DNA of 64,000 nt from Streptomyces sp. yr375 (GTDB lineage: Bacteria; Actinomycetota; Actinomycetes; Streptomycetales; Streptomycetaceae): positions 115,506 through 179,505 of the forward strand of contig NZ_FOFF01000012.1 in NCBI RefSeq assembly GCF_900110755.1. Reading direction: 5' to 3'. Positions 25,101-36,668 of the stretch are shown here, in pieces (positions within the stretch are counted from its first letter, which is position 1; the number at the start of each line of letters is the position of its first letter). The notes below the pieces were generated by a model that was given only the letters and a program-made list of their open reading frames with translations, was not told the origin of the DNA and did no database searches. The position numbers were made by a program, and so were the translations under genes.

Positions 25101-26826
25101 CGCCGAACGCGCCGAGATCGCCGGCGCCCCCGACGACCTGCCGGAAGCCGACGAGGACGCGGCCAAGGCGTCCCTGCCCGCCCTCCGCGAGGCCTACCGG
25201 GCCGCCTCCCAGTTGTACGAGAAGGTCGGCGTCGGCGCCGACCTGCGGGCCGAACAGGCGCGCGCGGAGAGCGAGAAGAGCGCGGCCCAGACCGACCTGG
25301 ACCGGCTCAGCAACAAGGTCCGCACCCGCGCCGAGCAACTGCTCCAGTCGCCCGACGGCTCCGACGGACCGTCCCGGCAGGCCGCCGCCGCGCGCGCGGA
25401 GGAGCTGGTGCAGCTCCTGGAGACCCGCATGTCCACCGCGAGCGAGCAGCTCGGACGACTGCGCGGCGACCACGAACGGCTCGCACCCGAGGACGGCGCG
25501 GCCCACACCGAACTGGCCGACGAGCTCGAACCCCGCGACGCCGAACACGCCCAGGCCCTGCTGCGCACCGCGACCGCCGAACTCGCCGCCCGCGCCGAGG
25601 CGTTGAACCAGGCGCGCGAGGCCCACGCCGAACTCCAGGCCGCCCACCGCGCCGCCGAGGACGCGGCCGGCGGCTTCGACGAGATCGCCGCGATGCTCCG
25701 CGACCTGCTGCGCGAACACACCCCGGACGAGGAGCAGGAGGAGCCGGACCCCTACCCCGGCACCCTGGAGGAGGCCCGCCAGTCGGCCGCCGAGGCCCGC
25801 CGCTCGCTGCGCGGCTGCGCCGCCGACCTGTCCGCCGCCGAGTCCGCCGTCCGCGAGGCCGGCGACATCCTCGTCCGGCACGCCAACTCCACGCGCTACG
25901 AACAGGTCCGTACGCCCGCGCGGCAGCAGATCCGGGAGCTGCCCGCCGTCGCGCTGCCCGAGAACGCGCAGAAGTGGGCGGACGCCTTCGCGCCCCGACT
26001 GCGCGTCCTGACCGACGAGTTGGCGCAGTTGGAGCGCAACCGGGACTCGATCGTGGACCGGCTGCGGGGGCTCGTCGAGTCCGCGCTCGCCACCCTGCGC
26101 TCGGCCCAGCGGCTCTCCCGCCTGCCCGAGGGGCTCGGCGAGTGGTCAGGGCAGGAGTTCCTGCGGATCCGCTTCGAGGAGCCCGATCAGGCCACCCTCG
26201 CCGAGCGGCTCGGCGAGGTCATCGACGAGGCGACCCGCTCGGCGGTCAAGAAGAACTCCGACCTGCGGCGCGACGGCATGTCCCTGCTGCTGCGCGGGGT
26301 CGGCGCGGGCCTGGAGCCCAAGGGCGTCGCCGTCGAGATCCTCAAGCCGGACGCCGTGCTGCGCGCCGAGCGCGTCCCCGTCGGCCAGATGGGCGACGTG
26401 TTCTCCGGCGGCCAGCTCCTCACCGCCGCCATCGCCCTGTACTGCACGATGGCGGCCCTGCGGAGCAACGACCGGGGCCGCGACAAGCACCGGCACGCCG
26501 GCACGCTGTTCCTCGACAACCCCATCGGGCGCGCCAACGCGACCTATCTGCTGGAGCTCCAGCGCGCGGTCTCGGACGCCCTCGGCGTGCAACTCCTCTA
26601 CACCACCGGCCTGTTCGACACGACGGCGCTGGCGGAGTTCCCGCTGGTCATCCGACTGCGCAACGACGCCGACCTGCGGGCGGGCCTGAAGTACATCAGC
26701 GTCGAGGAACACCTCCGGCCGGGGCTGCCCCAGCAGGCCCCGGCCGGAGACGGCGAAGCGGCGCAGGTGCACAGCGAGATCACCGCGACCCGGATGTTCA
26801 AACGGCCCGCGCCGCACACCGGTTGA
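22192..26826 (+). CDS. SMC/MukB-like coiled-coil ATPase (MksB/JetC-like)
   Basis: A 1544-aa protein starting at ATG 22192. The N-terminal head has Walker A ENGGGKS (residues 64-70, Lys69) after LYSIGPAGARYADTVLDLRG. Two very long Ala/Glu/Arg-rich coiled coils (about 310-620 and 810-1260) flank a globular hinge-like centre (about 630-800: VLATVEYLGEHGIPALPGWRY; VDGVIITDPASHARAREALG). The C-terminal head has the signature FSGGQ (1404-1408) and Walker B TLFLDNPIGRAN (Asp1442). Oddity: the residue after the Walker B Asp is Asn1443, where SMC/Rad50/MukB have the catalytic Glu. This is the full SMC architecture in a protein clearly outside canonical Smc. It is expected to load on or extrude DNA with the two preceding gene products. 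The stop abuts the convergent gene with no spacer. Confidence 0.8.
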   Translation: MYELSRVRLYSIGPAGARYADTVLDLRGVGDVVPDPAPTQAEFFEEEPVGPPRRPAPAGVLFLENGGGKSVLLKLIFSVMLPGHRNTLGGASSGVLRKFLLADDCGHVALEWQHVLTGECVVVGKASEWRGRQVSNDPRKFAEAWYSFRPGPGLSLDNLPVAESTAVRPPVEGVSGARGRRRTMKGFRDAITEAGKAYPHLEVHWEEIHDRWVEHLTELGLDPELFRYQREMNADEGEAAGLFAVKKDSDFTDLLLRAVTDTRDTDGLADLVSGFGNKLGRRAELIAERDFTAGSVDLLGRIVEAADARARARDVHAAAERRTRAQARRLSARGVREKVRAGDLAQRVTAAAYAVTHSEGARGRSALIAAELAFRHASLALAAAEKSAAGQKRELADARTLHAAWQAAEAVLRHRAAADRVARVSAAIQEAERDAAPALAARAKAAVDLVRALHSAAENAENLANEEEERSAALQEVGESAHRDATAAATDAQRARSEVGHLRQRLSEVEQETAEAVRAGWLDDSAPDADPARAALAASDAEKTAVAAWDTAREASRRAGEHAREAAAAESRAELTAARAADAATAAQRSYEAERRLAESLAGEERLTELLGLTGGAARHRIPQPRQDGDPDDTPSLTPDDLDRSADDLRELLDDGVSAAERQLFELRTAAADDARILGALGDGGLLPPGPDVLATVEYLGEHGIPALPGWRYLAQAVDPADHARVLAARPELVDGVIITDPASHARAREALGEAALLPRSAVAVGTAAALLAPTPAADSGPYGDVFLVPPNPAMHDEHAADEERQALRARATERDEDIRRLAARLGKDRELSSRLASWRTGCPAGRLTELAQTAAAARAFAEEAEAELAEARTVRAEADETAAEATRMRDERQEAAQKARRAADALAGLAFRLRERAGWQVKVRELADEAAESEARAQTCLERARAADEDRRAAQRAADDARRTARALRAERAEIAGAPDDLPEADEDAAKASLPALREAYRAASQLYEKVGVGADLRAEQARAESEKSAAQTDLDRLSNKVRTRAEQLLQSPDGSDGPSRQAAAARAEELVQLLETRMSTASEQLGRLRGDHERLAPEDGAAHTELADELEPRDAEHAQALLRTATAELAARAEALNQAREAHAELQAAHRAAEDAAGGFDEIAAMLRDLLREHTPDEEQEEPDPYPGTLEEARQSAAEARRSLRGCAADLSAAESAVREAGDILVRHANSTRYEQVRTPARQQIRELPAVALPENAQKWADAFAPRLRVLTDELAQLERNRDSIVDRLRGLVESALATLRSAQRLSRLPEGLGEWSGQEFLRIRFEEPDQATLAERLGEVIDEATRSAVKKNSDLRRDGMSLLLRGVGAGLEPKGVAVEILKPDAVLRAERVPVGQMGDVFSGGQLLTAAIALYCTMAALRSNDRGRDKHRHAGTLFLDNPIGRANATYLLELQRAVSDALGVQLLYTTGLFDTTALAEFPLVIRLRNDADLRAGLKYISVEEHLRPGLPQQAPAGDGEAAQVHSEITATRMFKRPAPHTG

Positions 26827-28377
26827 TCAGCCGTCCTCCTTCAGGAGGTCGGCGCACTTCTCGCCGATCATCATCGTCGTGATGCACGGGTTGACGGCGA
26901 TGAGGTCCGGCATGACCGATCCGTCCGCGACCCGCAGTCCCTCGACCCCCTTGACCCGCAGCCGCGCGTCCAGGGGGGCCGAGGGGTCGTCGTCCGCGCC
27001 CATCTTCACGGTGCAGGACGGGTGGTAGACGGTGTTGTGGGTCCGGTGGATGTAGTCGAGCAGCTCCTCGTCCGACCGGACGTCCGGCCCGGGCGCCAGT
27101 TCCGCGCCCGCCCAGCCGCTCAGTGCCGGCTGCGCCGCGATCCGGCGCGCCAGCCTCAGCCCGTACGTCATCACCCGTACGTCGTGCTCGTGGGTGAAGT
27201 ACCGCGGATCCACCAGCGGCTTGTCGCGGTAGTCCCGGGTGCGCAGCCGTACCGTCCCCCGTGACTTCGCCTTCGTCACGTTGGGTGTGAGGCAGAAGGC
27301 GTTCTCCGAGGTGGGGTAGCCGTGCCGGGCGGTGTTCATGTCGAACGGCACCGACCCGTAGTGGAACATCAGGTCCGGCCGGTCGAGGCCCGGCTCGGTG
27401 TCGTAGAAGATGCCCGCCTCCCACCACTGGCTGGACGTGGTGGTCATGGGCCGGCTCGCCTCCCACATGATCACGCCCTCGGGGTGGTCCTGGAGGTTCT
27501 CCCCGACGCCCGCCGCGTCCACCACCACGTCCACGCCGACCTCGCGCAGATGCGCGGCCAGCCCGATGCCCGACAGCATCAGCAGTTTCGGCGTGTCGAT
27601 CGACCCGCACGAGACGATCACCTCGCGCCGGGCCCGTACCGTCCGGGTGTGGACCAGGTCCGGGTCCAGGTACTCGGCGCCGACGCAGCGCCGCCCCTCC
27701 AGCACGAGCTTCTTGGCCCGCACCCCCGTCCGGACGGCCAGGTTGGGTCGCTTGCCCATGACCGGGTGCAGGTAGGCCACGGACGAGGACTGGCGGATGT
27801 TGTTCTCGTCGGAGTTGATCTGGAACCAGTTGGCGCCCCGCACCACCGTCGTGCCGGTGTTGAAGCCGACCGTCGGGATCCCGGCCTGCGCGCACGCCTC
27901 CAGCAGGGCGCTCCCGCACGGGTCCGCGCCCTTCAGCGTGCGCAGCCTCACCGGGCCGGTGCGGCCGTGGTGGTCGCCGGGCGCGTCGTTCGACTCCAGC
28001 CGCCGGTACAGCGGGAAGAGGTCGGCCGCGCTCCAGCCCGTGCAGCCCGCCGCCGCCCAGTCGTCGAGGTCCTCGGCGGGCGCCCAGAAGGCGATGCAGG
28101 AGTTGTGGGACGAACAGCCGCCCAGCACCTTCGCCCGGGCGTGCCGCAGGAAACTGTTCCCGCTGGCCTGCGGCTCGACCGGGTAGTCCCAGTCGTAGCC
28201 GGACTCCAGCAGGCCCATCCAGCGCTCCAGCCTCAGGACGTCGTCGTCGCCGACGTCGCTCGGACCGGCCTCCAGGACGCACACCGTGACCGAGGGGTCC
28301 TCGGAGAGCCGGGCGGCGACCACGTTGCCCGCCGTGCCGCCGCCGACCACGACGTAGTCGAACTCGTCGATGCTCAT
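26827..28377 (-). CDS. betA: GMC oxidoreductase, choline dehydrogenase-like
   Basis: A 516-aa protein starting at ATG 28377. It has the N-terminal FAD motif (YVVVGGGTAGNVVAARL), the GMC signature region (AKVLGGCSSHNSCIAFWA), the second GMC block (GSIDTPKLLMLSGIG) and the catalytic His in HNTVYHPSCTVKMG, with NPCITTMMIGEKCA near the end. In this cluster the expected reaction is choline to betaine aldehyde. Last gene of a seven-gene minus-strand series; 15 nt separate it from the permease gene. Confidence 0.85.
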   Translation of the reverse strand: MSIDEFDYVVVGGGTAGNVVAARLSEDPSVTVCVLEAGPSDVGDDDVLRLERWMGLLESGYDWDYPVEPQASGNSFLRHARAKVLGGCSSHNSCIAFWAPAEDLDDWAAAGCTGWSAADLFPLYRRLESNDAPGDHHGRTGPVRLRTLKGADPCGSALLEACAQAGIPTVGFNTGTTVVRGANWFQINSDENNIRQSSSVAYLHPVMGKRPNLAVRTGVRAKKLVLEGRRCVGAEYLDPDLVHTRTVRARREVIVSCGSIDTPKLLMLSGIGLAAHLREVGVDVVVDAAGVGENLQDHPEGVIMWEASRPMTTTSSQWWEAGIFYDTEPGLDRPDLMFHYGSVPFDMNTARHGYPTSENAFCLTPNVTKAKSRGTVRLRTRDYRDKPLVDPRYFTHEHDVRVMTYGLRLARRIAAQPALSGWAGAELAPGPDVRSDEELLDYIHRTHNTVYHPSCTVKMGADDDPSAPLDARLRVKGVEGLRVADGSVMPDLIAVNPCITTMMIGEKCADLLKEDG

Positions 28378-28392
28378 GAGCTGCTGACCTCC

Positions 28393-29961
28393 TTAGTCGG
28401 CCGCCGGGGCGGTGAGGGGAGCGGTCGGCGCGGCGGCTCCCAGCCGGTGGTCCTCGAGCACACCGGTCTTGTGCCGCTGCACGAACCAGTAGTAGGCGAA
28501 GCCGCCGCCCGCGATCACGGCGACGAACAGGACGGCGCCCCACTTCAGGTACCAGTGGAAGGGCGCGGCGGCGTTGTAGACGGCGGCCCGAGGCCAGATC
28601 AGGTTGATCGTCATCGCCGCGCCCCACACCACCGCGACGATGTTGACGGGCAGCCCCCAGCGGCCGAGCGAGAACTTCCCGTCGCCCGCCGGCTGCCACT
28701 TGCCGCGCAGCCGCGCCACCAGCATCGGGCCGGTCACGCCCAGGTAGGCGAGGTAGATCATGATGATGCCGATGCTGGTGACGACCGTGAAGATCTGCGG
28801 CTGGCGGATGTTGACCACGAGGATCGCCAGCGCCAGCACACCGATGATCACGGTCGGCAGCACCGGGGTCTGGAAGCGCGGGTGGCACTTGGCCAGCCGC
28901 GCGGACCCCGGGAGGTTGTTGTCGCGGGCCATCGCGAACGCCAGCCGGATCGCCGCCGTGTGGACGGCCAGGGCGCACACCGTGACGGCGATCAGCACGC
29001 ACCACAGCATCGCCTTGCCGGCCGTCGGACCGAGCACGTCGAGCACGACGTACTGCAGACCGTCCGTGGACAGCTTGTCGCCCTTCAGGCTGGAGACGCT
29101 CATCAGCGCCAGCAGCAGCACCAGTCCGCCCAGCACGAACGACGCGACGATCGCCCGGATGATCGCGCGGGGCGCGTTGCGGGACGGGTCGAGGGACTCC
29201 TCCCCGAGCGAGGCGGCCGTGTCGAAGCCGTACATGACGTACGCCGACGCCAACGACGCCACCAGGAACGCGCCGAGGTAACCGGCCCCGTACCCCGCCC
29301 CGGTGCCGTTGGTCTCCATGACGACCTGCGGGCCACGGGTGATGTGGACGGCGAACAGGATGATCAATACGACCGTGGCGATCAACTCGATGAAGACACC
29401 GGCCGTGTTGATCGTGGCCATCAACTTGACGCCGAACGCATTGACCACGGTGGTGAAAAGAATCAACACGGCGGCCAGGATCACCGCGTTGGTCGCGACG
29501 TCGTACGTGCCGGTGCCGTCCCCCACGAACTGGAACGTCGAGGAGATCTGCGGCAGCGTCAACTGGTAGGCCAGGGCCACGGCGGAGATCGACACGATCG
29601 AGGCGATCAACATCATCCAGCCGGCCAGCCAGCCCAGATGCGGATTGCCGATCTTCTTCGACCAGTTGTAGACAGAGCCCGCGACCGGATAGCGGGCGGC
29701 CAGTTCCGCGAAGCACAGGGCGACCGCGAACTGGCCGACGAACACCATCGGCCACGACCACCAGTAGGCGGGGCCGCCGCTGCCGTAACCGAAGTAGAAG
29801 AGCTGGAAGGTGCCGGTGAGGATCGAGATGTAGCTGATGCCGGCGGCGAAGGTGTGGAAGTTGCCTAGGGTGCGCTTGAGTTCGGGTCGGTAGCCGAACT
29901 CGGCGAGTTCGGCGTCGTCCTGCTCCGGGCCTGGGCCTGGCGGTTGCTCGGTCGTCGTCAT
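28393..29961 (-). CDS. APC-superfamily amino acid/amine permease
   Basis: A 522-aa polytopic protein starting at ATG 29961 with AGGAG 7 nt upstream. About 12 transmembrane segments are visible; FGYRPELKRTLGNFHTFAAGISYISILTG, PVAGSVYNWSKKIG and YGFDTAASLGEESLDPSRNAPRAI are typical of the amino acid/choline/GABA branch of the APC superfamily. Placed between betaine-aldehyde and choline dehydrogenase genes, it probably imports choline, betaine or a related amine. Confidence 0.87.
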   Translation of the reverse strand: MTTTEQPPGPGPEQDDAELAEFGYRPELKRTLGNFHTFAAGISYISILTGTFQLFYFGYGSGGPAYWWSWPMVFVGQFAVALCFAELAARYPVAGSVYNWSKKIGNPHLGWLAGWMMLIASIVSISAVALAYQLTLPQISSTFQFVGDGTGTYDVATNAVILAAVLILFTTVVNAFGVKLMATINTAGVFIELIATVVLIILFAVHITRGPQVVMETNGTGAGYGAGYLGAFLVASLASAYVMYGFDTAASLGEESLDPSRNAPRAIIRAIVASFVLGGLVLLLALMSVSSLKGDKLSTDGLQYVVLDVLGPTAGKAMLWCVLIAVTVCALAVHTAAIRLAFAMARDNNLPGSARLAKCHPRFQTPVLPTVIIGVLALAILVVNIRQPQIFTVVTSIGIIMIYLAYLGVTGPMLVARLRGKWQPAGDGKFSLGRWGLPVNIVAVVWGAAMTINLIWPRAAVYNAAAPFHWYLKWGAVLFVAVIAGGGFAYYWFVQRHKTGVLEDHRLGAAAPTAPLTAPAAD

Positions 29962-30070
29962 GGGCGGACTCCTGGTGGACGAGGGGAGGGAGCCGTTCGA
30001 GCTGCGGGTGCCGGGATCAATGCGGGGGGGTGGGATCAATGAGGGGGGTGGGGAAAGGGAGTTGTATGCG

Positions 30071-30085
30071 GCCGGCCTTGCCGGC
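30071..30085 (-). terminator. Hairpin at the 3' end of the aldehyde dehydrogenase gene
   Basis: GCCGGC repeats around a 3-nt loop and, being self-complementary, forms a compact stem; it touches the stop codon. It may weaken transcription into the permease and choline dehydrogenase genes. Two GGGATCAATG direct repeats lie a little upstream (about 30014-30040) in the same 123-nt gap. Confidence 0.4.
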
Positions 30086-31551
30086 TAGCCGAACCAGCCT
30101 TGCGGGGAGGGGTTGGTATTGCGCCAGATGTGCTTCGCCTCGCGGTACTCGGCGAGCCCCGAGGGCCCCAGTTCACGGCCGAAGCCGGACTGCTTGAAGC
30201 CGCCCCACTCCGCCTGCGGGACGTAGGGGTGGTAGTCGTTGATCCAGACGGTGCCGATGCGCAGCCGGGCCGCGACCCGCGCCGCCTTCGCCTCGTCGGT
30301 CGTCCAGACGGCGCCGGCCAGACCGTAGACGGTGTCGTTGGCGAGCCGCACCGCCTCGGCCTCGTCCGTGAAGCGCTCCACGGTCAGCACCGGCCCGAAG
30401 GACTCCTCCTGGACCACGGTCATCCCGGCCGCGCACTCGTCCAGCACGGTGGGCGGGTAGTAGAAGCCCGCGGCGTGCTCCGGCCCGGACGGGCGCTCGC
30501 CCCCGCACCGCAGGACCGCGCCCTCCGCCAGCCCCTGGGCGACGTACGCCTCGACCTTGTCGCGGTGGGCCGCGGAGATCAGCGGGCCGGTCTGCGCCCG
30601 CTCGTCGAAGGGCCCGCCCAGCCGGATCCCGGCGGCCCGGCGCACGACCTCGTCGACGAACCGGTCGTGCAGACCGTCCTCGACCAGCAGCCGCGCCCCG
30701 GCCGAGCAGACCTGCCCGGAGTGCAGGAACACCGCGGTCAGCGCCATGTCGACGGCCGTGTCGAAGTCGGCGTCGGCGAACACGATGTTGGGGTTCTTGC
30801 CGCCGAGTTCCAGGGCCACCTTCTTGACCGTGCCGGCGGCGGCCGCCATCAGCCGGCGGCCGGTGTGCAGCCCGCCGGTGAAGGACACCAGGTCGACGTC
30901 CGGATGGTCGCCCAGCGGGGCGCCCGCCTCGGGGCCCGCGCCGAGGACCAGGTTGCCCACGCCCGGCGGCAGCCCGGCCTCCTGGAGCAGCCGCAGCAGG
31001 TGGATCGCGGTGTGCGGGGTCAGCTCGCTCGGCTTCAGCACGAAGGTGTTGCCGGCCGCGAGCGCCGGGGCGACCTTCCAGGCGGTCTGCAGCAGCGGGT
31101 AGTTCCAGGGGGTGATGAGCGCGCAGACCCCTACGGGTTCGTACACCACCCGGCTGTCGATCTCCGGCTGCCCGGTGTCGACGACCCGGCCCGTCTCGTT
31201 CGCCACCAGCCGCCCGAAGTAGCGGAAGCAGTTCGCGATGTCGTCGATGTCGTACTCGCTCTCCACCAGCCGTTTCCCCGTGTCCAGCGACTCGGCGCGG
31301 GCGAGCGCGTCCTTGTCGCGGACGAGGAGACCGGCGACCCGCAGCAGCAGGTCACCGCGCTCGGCCGGAGCGGTGTGCGGCCACGGCCCGGTGTCGAAGG
31401 CGCGGCGGGCGGCGGCGATCGCCTCCACCGTGTCCTTGCCGCCGGCCTCGTCGACGACCCCGACCAGGGTGCCGTCGGCGGGACAGCGGATCTCACGGGT
31501 GCGTTCGTCCAGCGCACCCCGCCACTCGCCGTCGATGAACAGATCAGCCAT
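30085..31551 (-). CDS. betB: Aldehyde dehydrogenase, betaine-aldehyde type
   Basis: A 488-aa protein starting at ATG 31551. NAD-dependent ALDH landmarks: PWNYPLLQTAWKVAPALAAGNTFVLKPSE, the catalytic Glu in VALELGGKNPNIVF, the catalytic Cys in FLHSGQVCSAGARL and EESFGPVLTVERF. In context it should oxidise betaine aldehyde to glycine betaine. Its start overlaps the stop of the Rieske oxygenase by 8 nt. Confidence 0.9.
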   Translation of the reverse strand: MADLFIDGEWRGALDERTREIRCPADGTLVGVVDEAGGKDTVEAIAAARRAFDTGPWPHTAPAERGDLLLRVAGLLVRDKDALARAESLDTGKRLVESEYDIDDIANCFRYFGRLVANETGRVVDTGQPEIDSRVVYEPVGVCALITPWNYPLLQTAWKVAPALAAGNTFVLKPSELTPHTAIHLLRLLQEAGLPPGVGNLVLGAGPEAGAPLGDHPDVDLVSFTGGLHTGRRLMAAAAGTVKKVALELGGKNPNIVFADADFDTAVDMALTAVFLHSGQVCSAGARLLVEDGLHDRFVDEVVRRAAGIRLGGPFDERAQTGPLISAAHRDKVEAYVAQGLAEGAVLRCGGERPSGPEHAAGFYYPPTVLDECAAGMTVVQEESFGPVLTVERFTDEAEAVRLANDTVYGLAGAVWTTDEAKAARVAARLRIGTVWINDYHPYVPQAEWGGFKQSGFGRELGPSGLAEYREAKHIWRNTNPSPQGWFG

Positions 31552-32737
31552 GGCCGCCTCCGAGCTTCTCGACGAGCCACTCGTGGAAGATCCCGATGTG
31601 GTGCTCGTTGGGGACCAGCACACCACCCCGGCGGTACGCCCGCGAGGACATCGCCGGCTGCGTCCGTTCACACGCCTCGAAGTCCTGGACGTTCACCCGG
31701 TGGAACAGCTCCACCGACTTCGACACGTCCGCTCCGGACGCCACGACCTCCGGCGCGTACAGCCAGTCGCACTCGATGACCGTGCGGTCCTCGGCCAGCG
31801 GGAACATGCGGTGCACGATCACGTGGTCCGGGACCAGGTTGACGAACACCGACGGCTTGACCGTGATCGCGTAGTAGCGCCGGTCCTGGTCCTCACTCAC
31901 CGCCGGCAGCTTCTCGAAGCCCTCGCTGCCGTCGACCGTGAAGCCCCGGATCTCCGCGCCGAACTCGGCGCCGTGGCCCACGTAGTACTGGGCCGCGTAG
32001 CCGTCGGCGAACTCCGGGAGGACGTCCGTGAGTTCGGGGTGGATCGTGGCGCAGTGATAGCACTCCATGAAGTTCTCGACGATCAGCTTCCAGTTCGCCT
32101 TCACGTCGTAGACGATCCGCTTGCCGAGGGCGAGATCCTCGGTGCCGTAGTGGTCGATCGCGGCGGCGTCGCCGAGCCGTTCGACGGCCGCGTGCAGCAC
32201 GGTGTCCTCGAAGGACGGCGGCTCGTCGGCCAGACACACCCAGGCGTAGCCGAGCCATTCGCGCAGGGCCACCTTGATCAACCCGTACTCGACACGATCA
32301 ACATCAGGCATCTTGATCAAGTTGGGCGCGGCGATCAACCTGCCGTCAAGGTCGTACGTCCATGCGTGATACGGACACTGGAGGCTGCGCCGGACCTCGC
32401 CGGACTCCTCCGTGCACAGCCGGGCCCCGCGATGCCGACAGACGTTCAGGAAGGCACGCAGCTCACCGGTACGGGTCCGGGTGATGACGACGCTCTCCCG
32501 GCCGACCTGGACGGTGCGGAACGCGCCGGGTCTGCCGAGGTCGGCGCTGCGCACCGCGCAGAACCACATCGACTCGAAGACGTGCTCCTGCTCCTGCCGG
32601 AAGATCTCCGGGTCGGTGTAGTAGTCGCCGGGCAGCGTCGCGATCAGGCTCGGGGAGATCCGCTGGGCTGCGGAGGCTGCGGATACCGAGGTCGAGGGAA
32701 CGGGGAGGGGGCTCTGGGGGGCGGGGGTCGTCGTCAC
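31544..32737 (-). CDS. gbcA: Rieske non-heme iron oxygenase, glycine-betaine monooxygenase-like
   Basis: A 397-aa protein starting at GTG 32737 with AAGGAG 7 nt upstream. The N-terminal Rieske domain has the [2Fe-2S] ligands CRHRGARLC and CPYHAW; the C-terminal domain has the mononuclear-iron motif [16 protein letters not shown]. Family members include choline monooxygenase, carnitine and betaine demethylases. Next to sarcosine oxidase and dimethylglycine dehydrogenase, betaine to dimethylglycine plus formaldehyde is the best fit. It needs a reductase: the divergent Rieske ferredoxin/reductase pair 6 kb away is a candidate. GTGA overlap with the upstream gene. Confidence 0.82.
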   Translation of the reverse strand: MTTTPAPQSPLPVPSTSVSAASAAQRISPSLIATLPGDYYTDPEIFRQEQEHVFESMWFCAVRSADLGRPGAFRTVQVGRESVVITRTRTGELRAFLNVCRHRGARLCTEESGEVRRSLQCPYHAWTYDLDGRLIAAPNLIKMPDVDRVEYGLIKVALREWLGYAWVCLADEPPSFEDTVLHAAVERLGDAAAIDHYGTEDLALGKRIVYDVKANWKLIVENFMECYHCATIHPELTDVLPEFADGYAAQYYVGHGAEFGAEIRGFTVDGSEGFEKLPAVSEDQDRRYYAITVKPSVFVNLVPDHVIVHRMFPLAEDRTVIECDWLYAPEVVASGADVSKSVELFHRVNVQDFEACERTQPAMSSRAYRRGGVLVPNEHHIGIFHEWLVEKLGGGHG

Positions 32738-33903
32738 GGGTGTGCTCCTTCGGCGGGCGCGGCGGCGAGGCGGGCGGGGTCGAAGAGGCCGATGGGGTGA
32801 GCGGTGGAGCCGGTGAGGGCGAGGTCGGCGAGGATCTCGCCGACGACGGGCACGAACTTGAAGCCGTGCCCCGAGAAACCGCAGGCCACGGTGACCGACT
32901 CCGGGTGCGCGGGATGCCGGGCGATCACGAAGTGCTCGTCCGCGGTGTTCGAGTACATGCAGGTCGCGGCCTTGAGGAAGGCGCCGGGGAGATCCGGTAC
33001 GCAGCCGGCCATGTGGTCGGCCATCGCCCGCACCTCGTCCTCGTGGACCGTCCGGTCGATGGTCTCCGGCGTGGTCACCTCGCCCTTGCGGAAGAAGGCG
33101 ACCTTGGCACCGAGGTCGGGGCCGTCGATCGACGGGAAGCCGTAGACCTGGACGCTGGCCGCGTTCTCCCAGATGTAGATCGGATGGCGGGCGGGCAGGA
33201 ACGGCCCGGTACCGTGCCTCGGCTGGAACCAGTACATGACCTGCCGCTCGATGGTGAACGGCACCCCGAGATCGGTGAGCAGCTCGGGCGCCCACGCGCC
33301 CGGGCAGATCACCAACTGGCCGGCGGTGTAGGTGTTCTCGGCCGTGTGCACCCGCACCCCGTCCCGGTACGGCTCCCAGCGCGTCATCGGCTCGTCGAAG
33401 TGCAGGTCCGCGCCCTGCCGGGTGGCCAGTTGGAGATGCGCGGCCACGGTGTTCTCCGGCCGCAGGAGACCCGCCTTCTTCTCGAACAGCGCGACCTCGT
33501 CGTCCTGCGGCGTGAGCGTCGGGAAGCGGCGCCGGATCTCCTTGGCGTCCAGCATCTCGTGGGGCAGGTCCCACTGCCTGGCGGAGAGCAGCGACCCGGA
33601 GACGGTACGGGAGTCCGGGGGGCCGACCATCACGCCGCCGGGCAGGATCGCGATCTCCCGGCCGGTGGCCCGCTCCAGGTCCTCGTACAGCTCGTAGGCG
33701 CGCAGCAGCAGCGGTACGTACGCCGGGTCCTCGAAGTACGACTGCCGGGTGATCCGCGAACCGCCGTGACTGGAGCCCCGGTTGTGGACGGGGCCGAACT
33801 TCTCCAGCCCGAGGACCCGGGCGCCGCGCGCGGACAGATGGTGGGCGGCGGCGCTGCCCATACCGCCGAGACCGATGACGATGACGTCGTGAGTGGGGGA
33901 CAC
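32734..33903 (-). CDS. Monomeric sarcosine oxidase-like flavoenzyme (SolA family)
   Basis: A 389-aa protein starting at GTG 33903 with AGGAGG 6 nt upstream. The FAD motif [25 protein letters not shown] opens the chain; the family substrate region [12 protein letters not shown] follows. The [11 protein letters not shown] segment holds the Cys that carries covalent FAD in monomeric sarcosine oxidase, and [14 protein letters not shown] closes the site. Expected reaction: sarcosine to glycine, formaldehyde and H2O2. N-methyltryptophan oxidase is an alternative. Confidence 0.85.
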   Translation of the reverse strand: MSPTHDVIVIGLGGMGSAAAHHLSARGARVLGLEKFGPVHNRGSSHGGSRITRQSYFEDPAYVPLLLRAYELYEDLERATGREIAILPGGVMVGPPDSRTVSGSLLSARQWDLPHEMLDAKEIRRRFPTLTPQDDEVALFEKKAGLLRPENTVAAHLQLATRQGADLHFDEPMTRWEPYRDGVRVHTAENTYTAGQLVICPGAWAPELLTDLGVPFTIERQVMYWFQPRHGTGPFLPARHPIYIWENAASVQVYGFPSIDGPDLGAKVAFFRKGEVTTPETIDRTVHEDEVRAMADHMAGCVPDLPGAFLKAATCMYSNTADEHFVIARHPAHPESVTVACGFSGHGFKFVPVVGEILADLALTGSTAHPIGLFDPARLAAAPAEGAHP

Positions 33904-33959
33904 GGAGGGCCTCCTGTGGGCGTCTTGGGGCGTCGTGGAAGCGTCTTGGGGTGGCTGTC

Positions 33960-36668
<2,709 letters not shown>

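Noticed and set aside
22177..25881. A 1234-codon open frame on the minus strand opposite the SMC-like gene
   Set aside because: It mirrors the codon bias of the plus-strand gene; its Gly/Val/Gln-rich translation has no domain, and the plus strand carries clear ATPase motifs.
19603..28377. A hidden JetD/MksG nuclease gene next to the SMC operon
   Set aside because: No open frame with TOPRIM-type motifs is seen; flanking frames are the GntR regulator and GMC oxidoreductase.
27322..29868. An 848-codon plus-strand frame over the permease and choline dehydrogenase genes
   Set aside because: Low-complexity Arg/His/Asp-rich translation complementary to two well-recognised genes.
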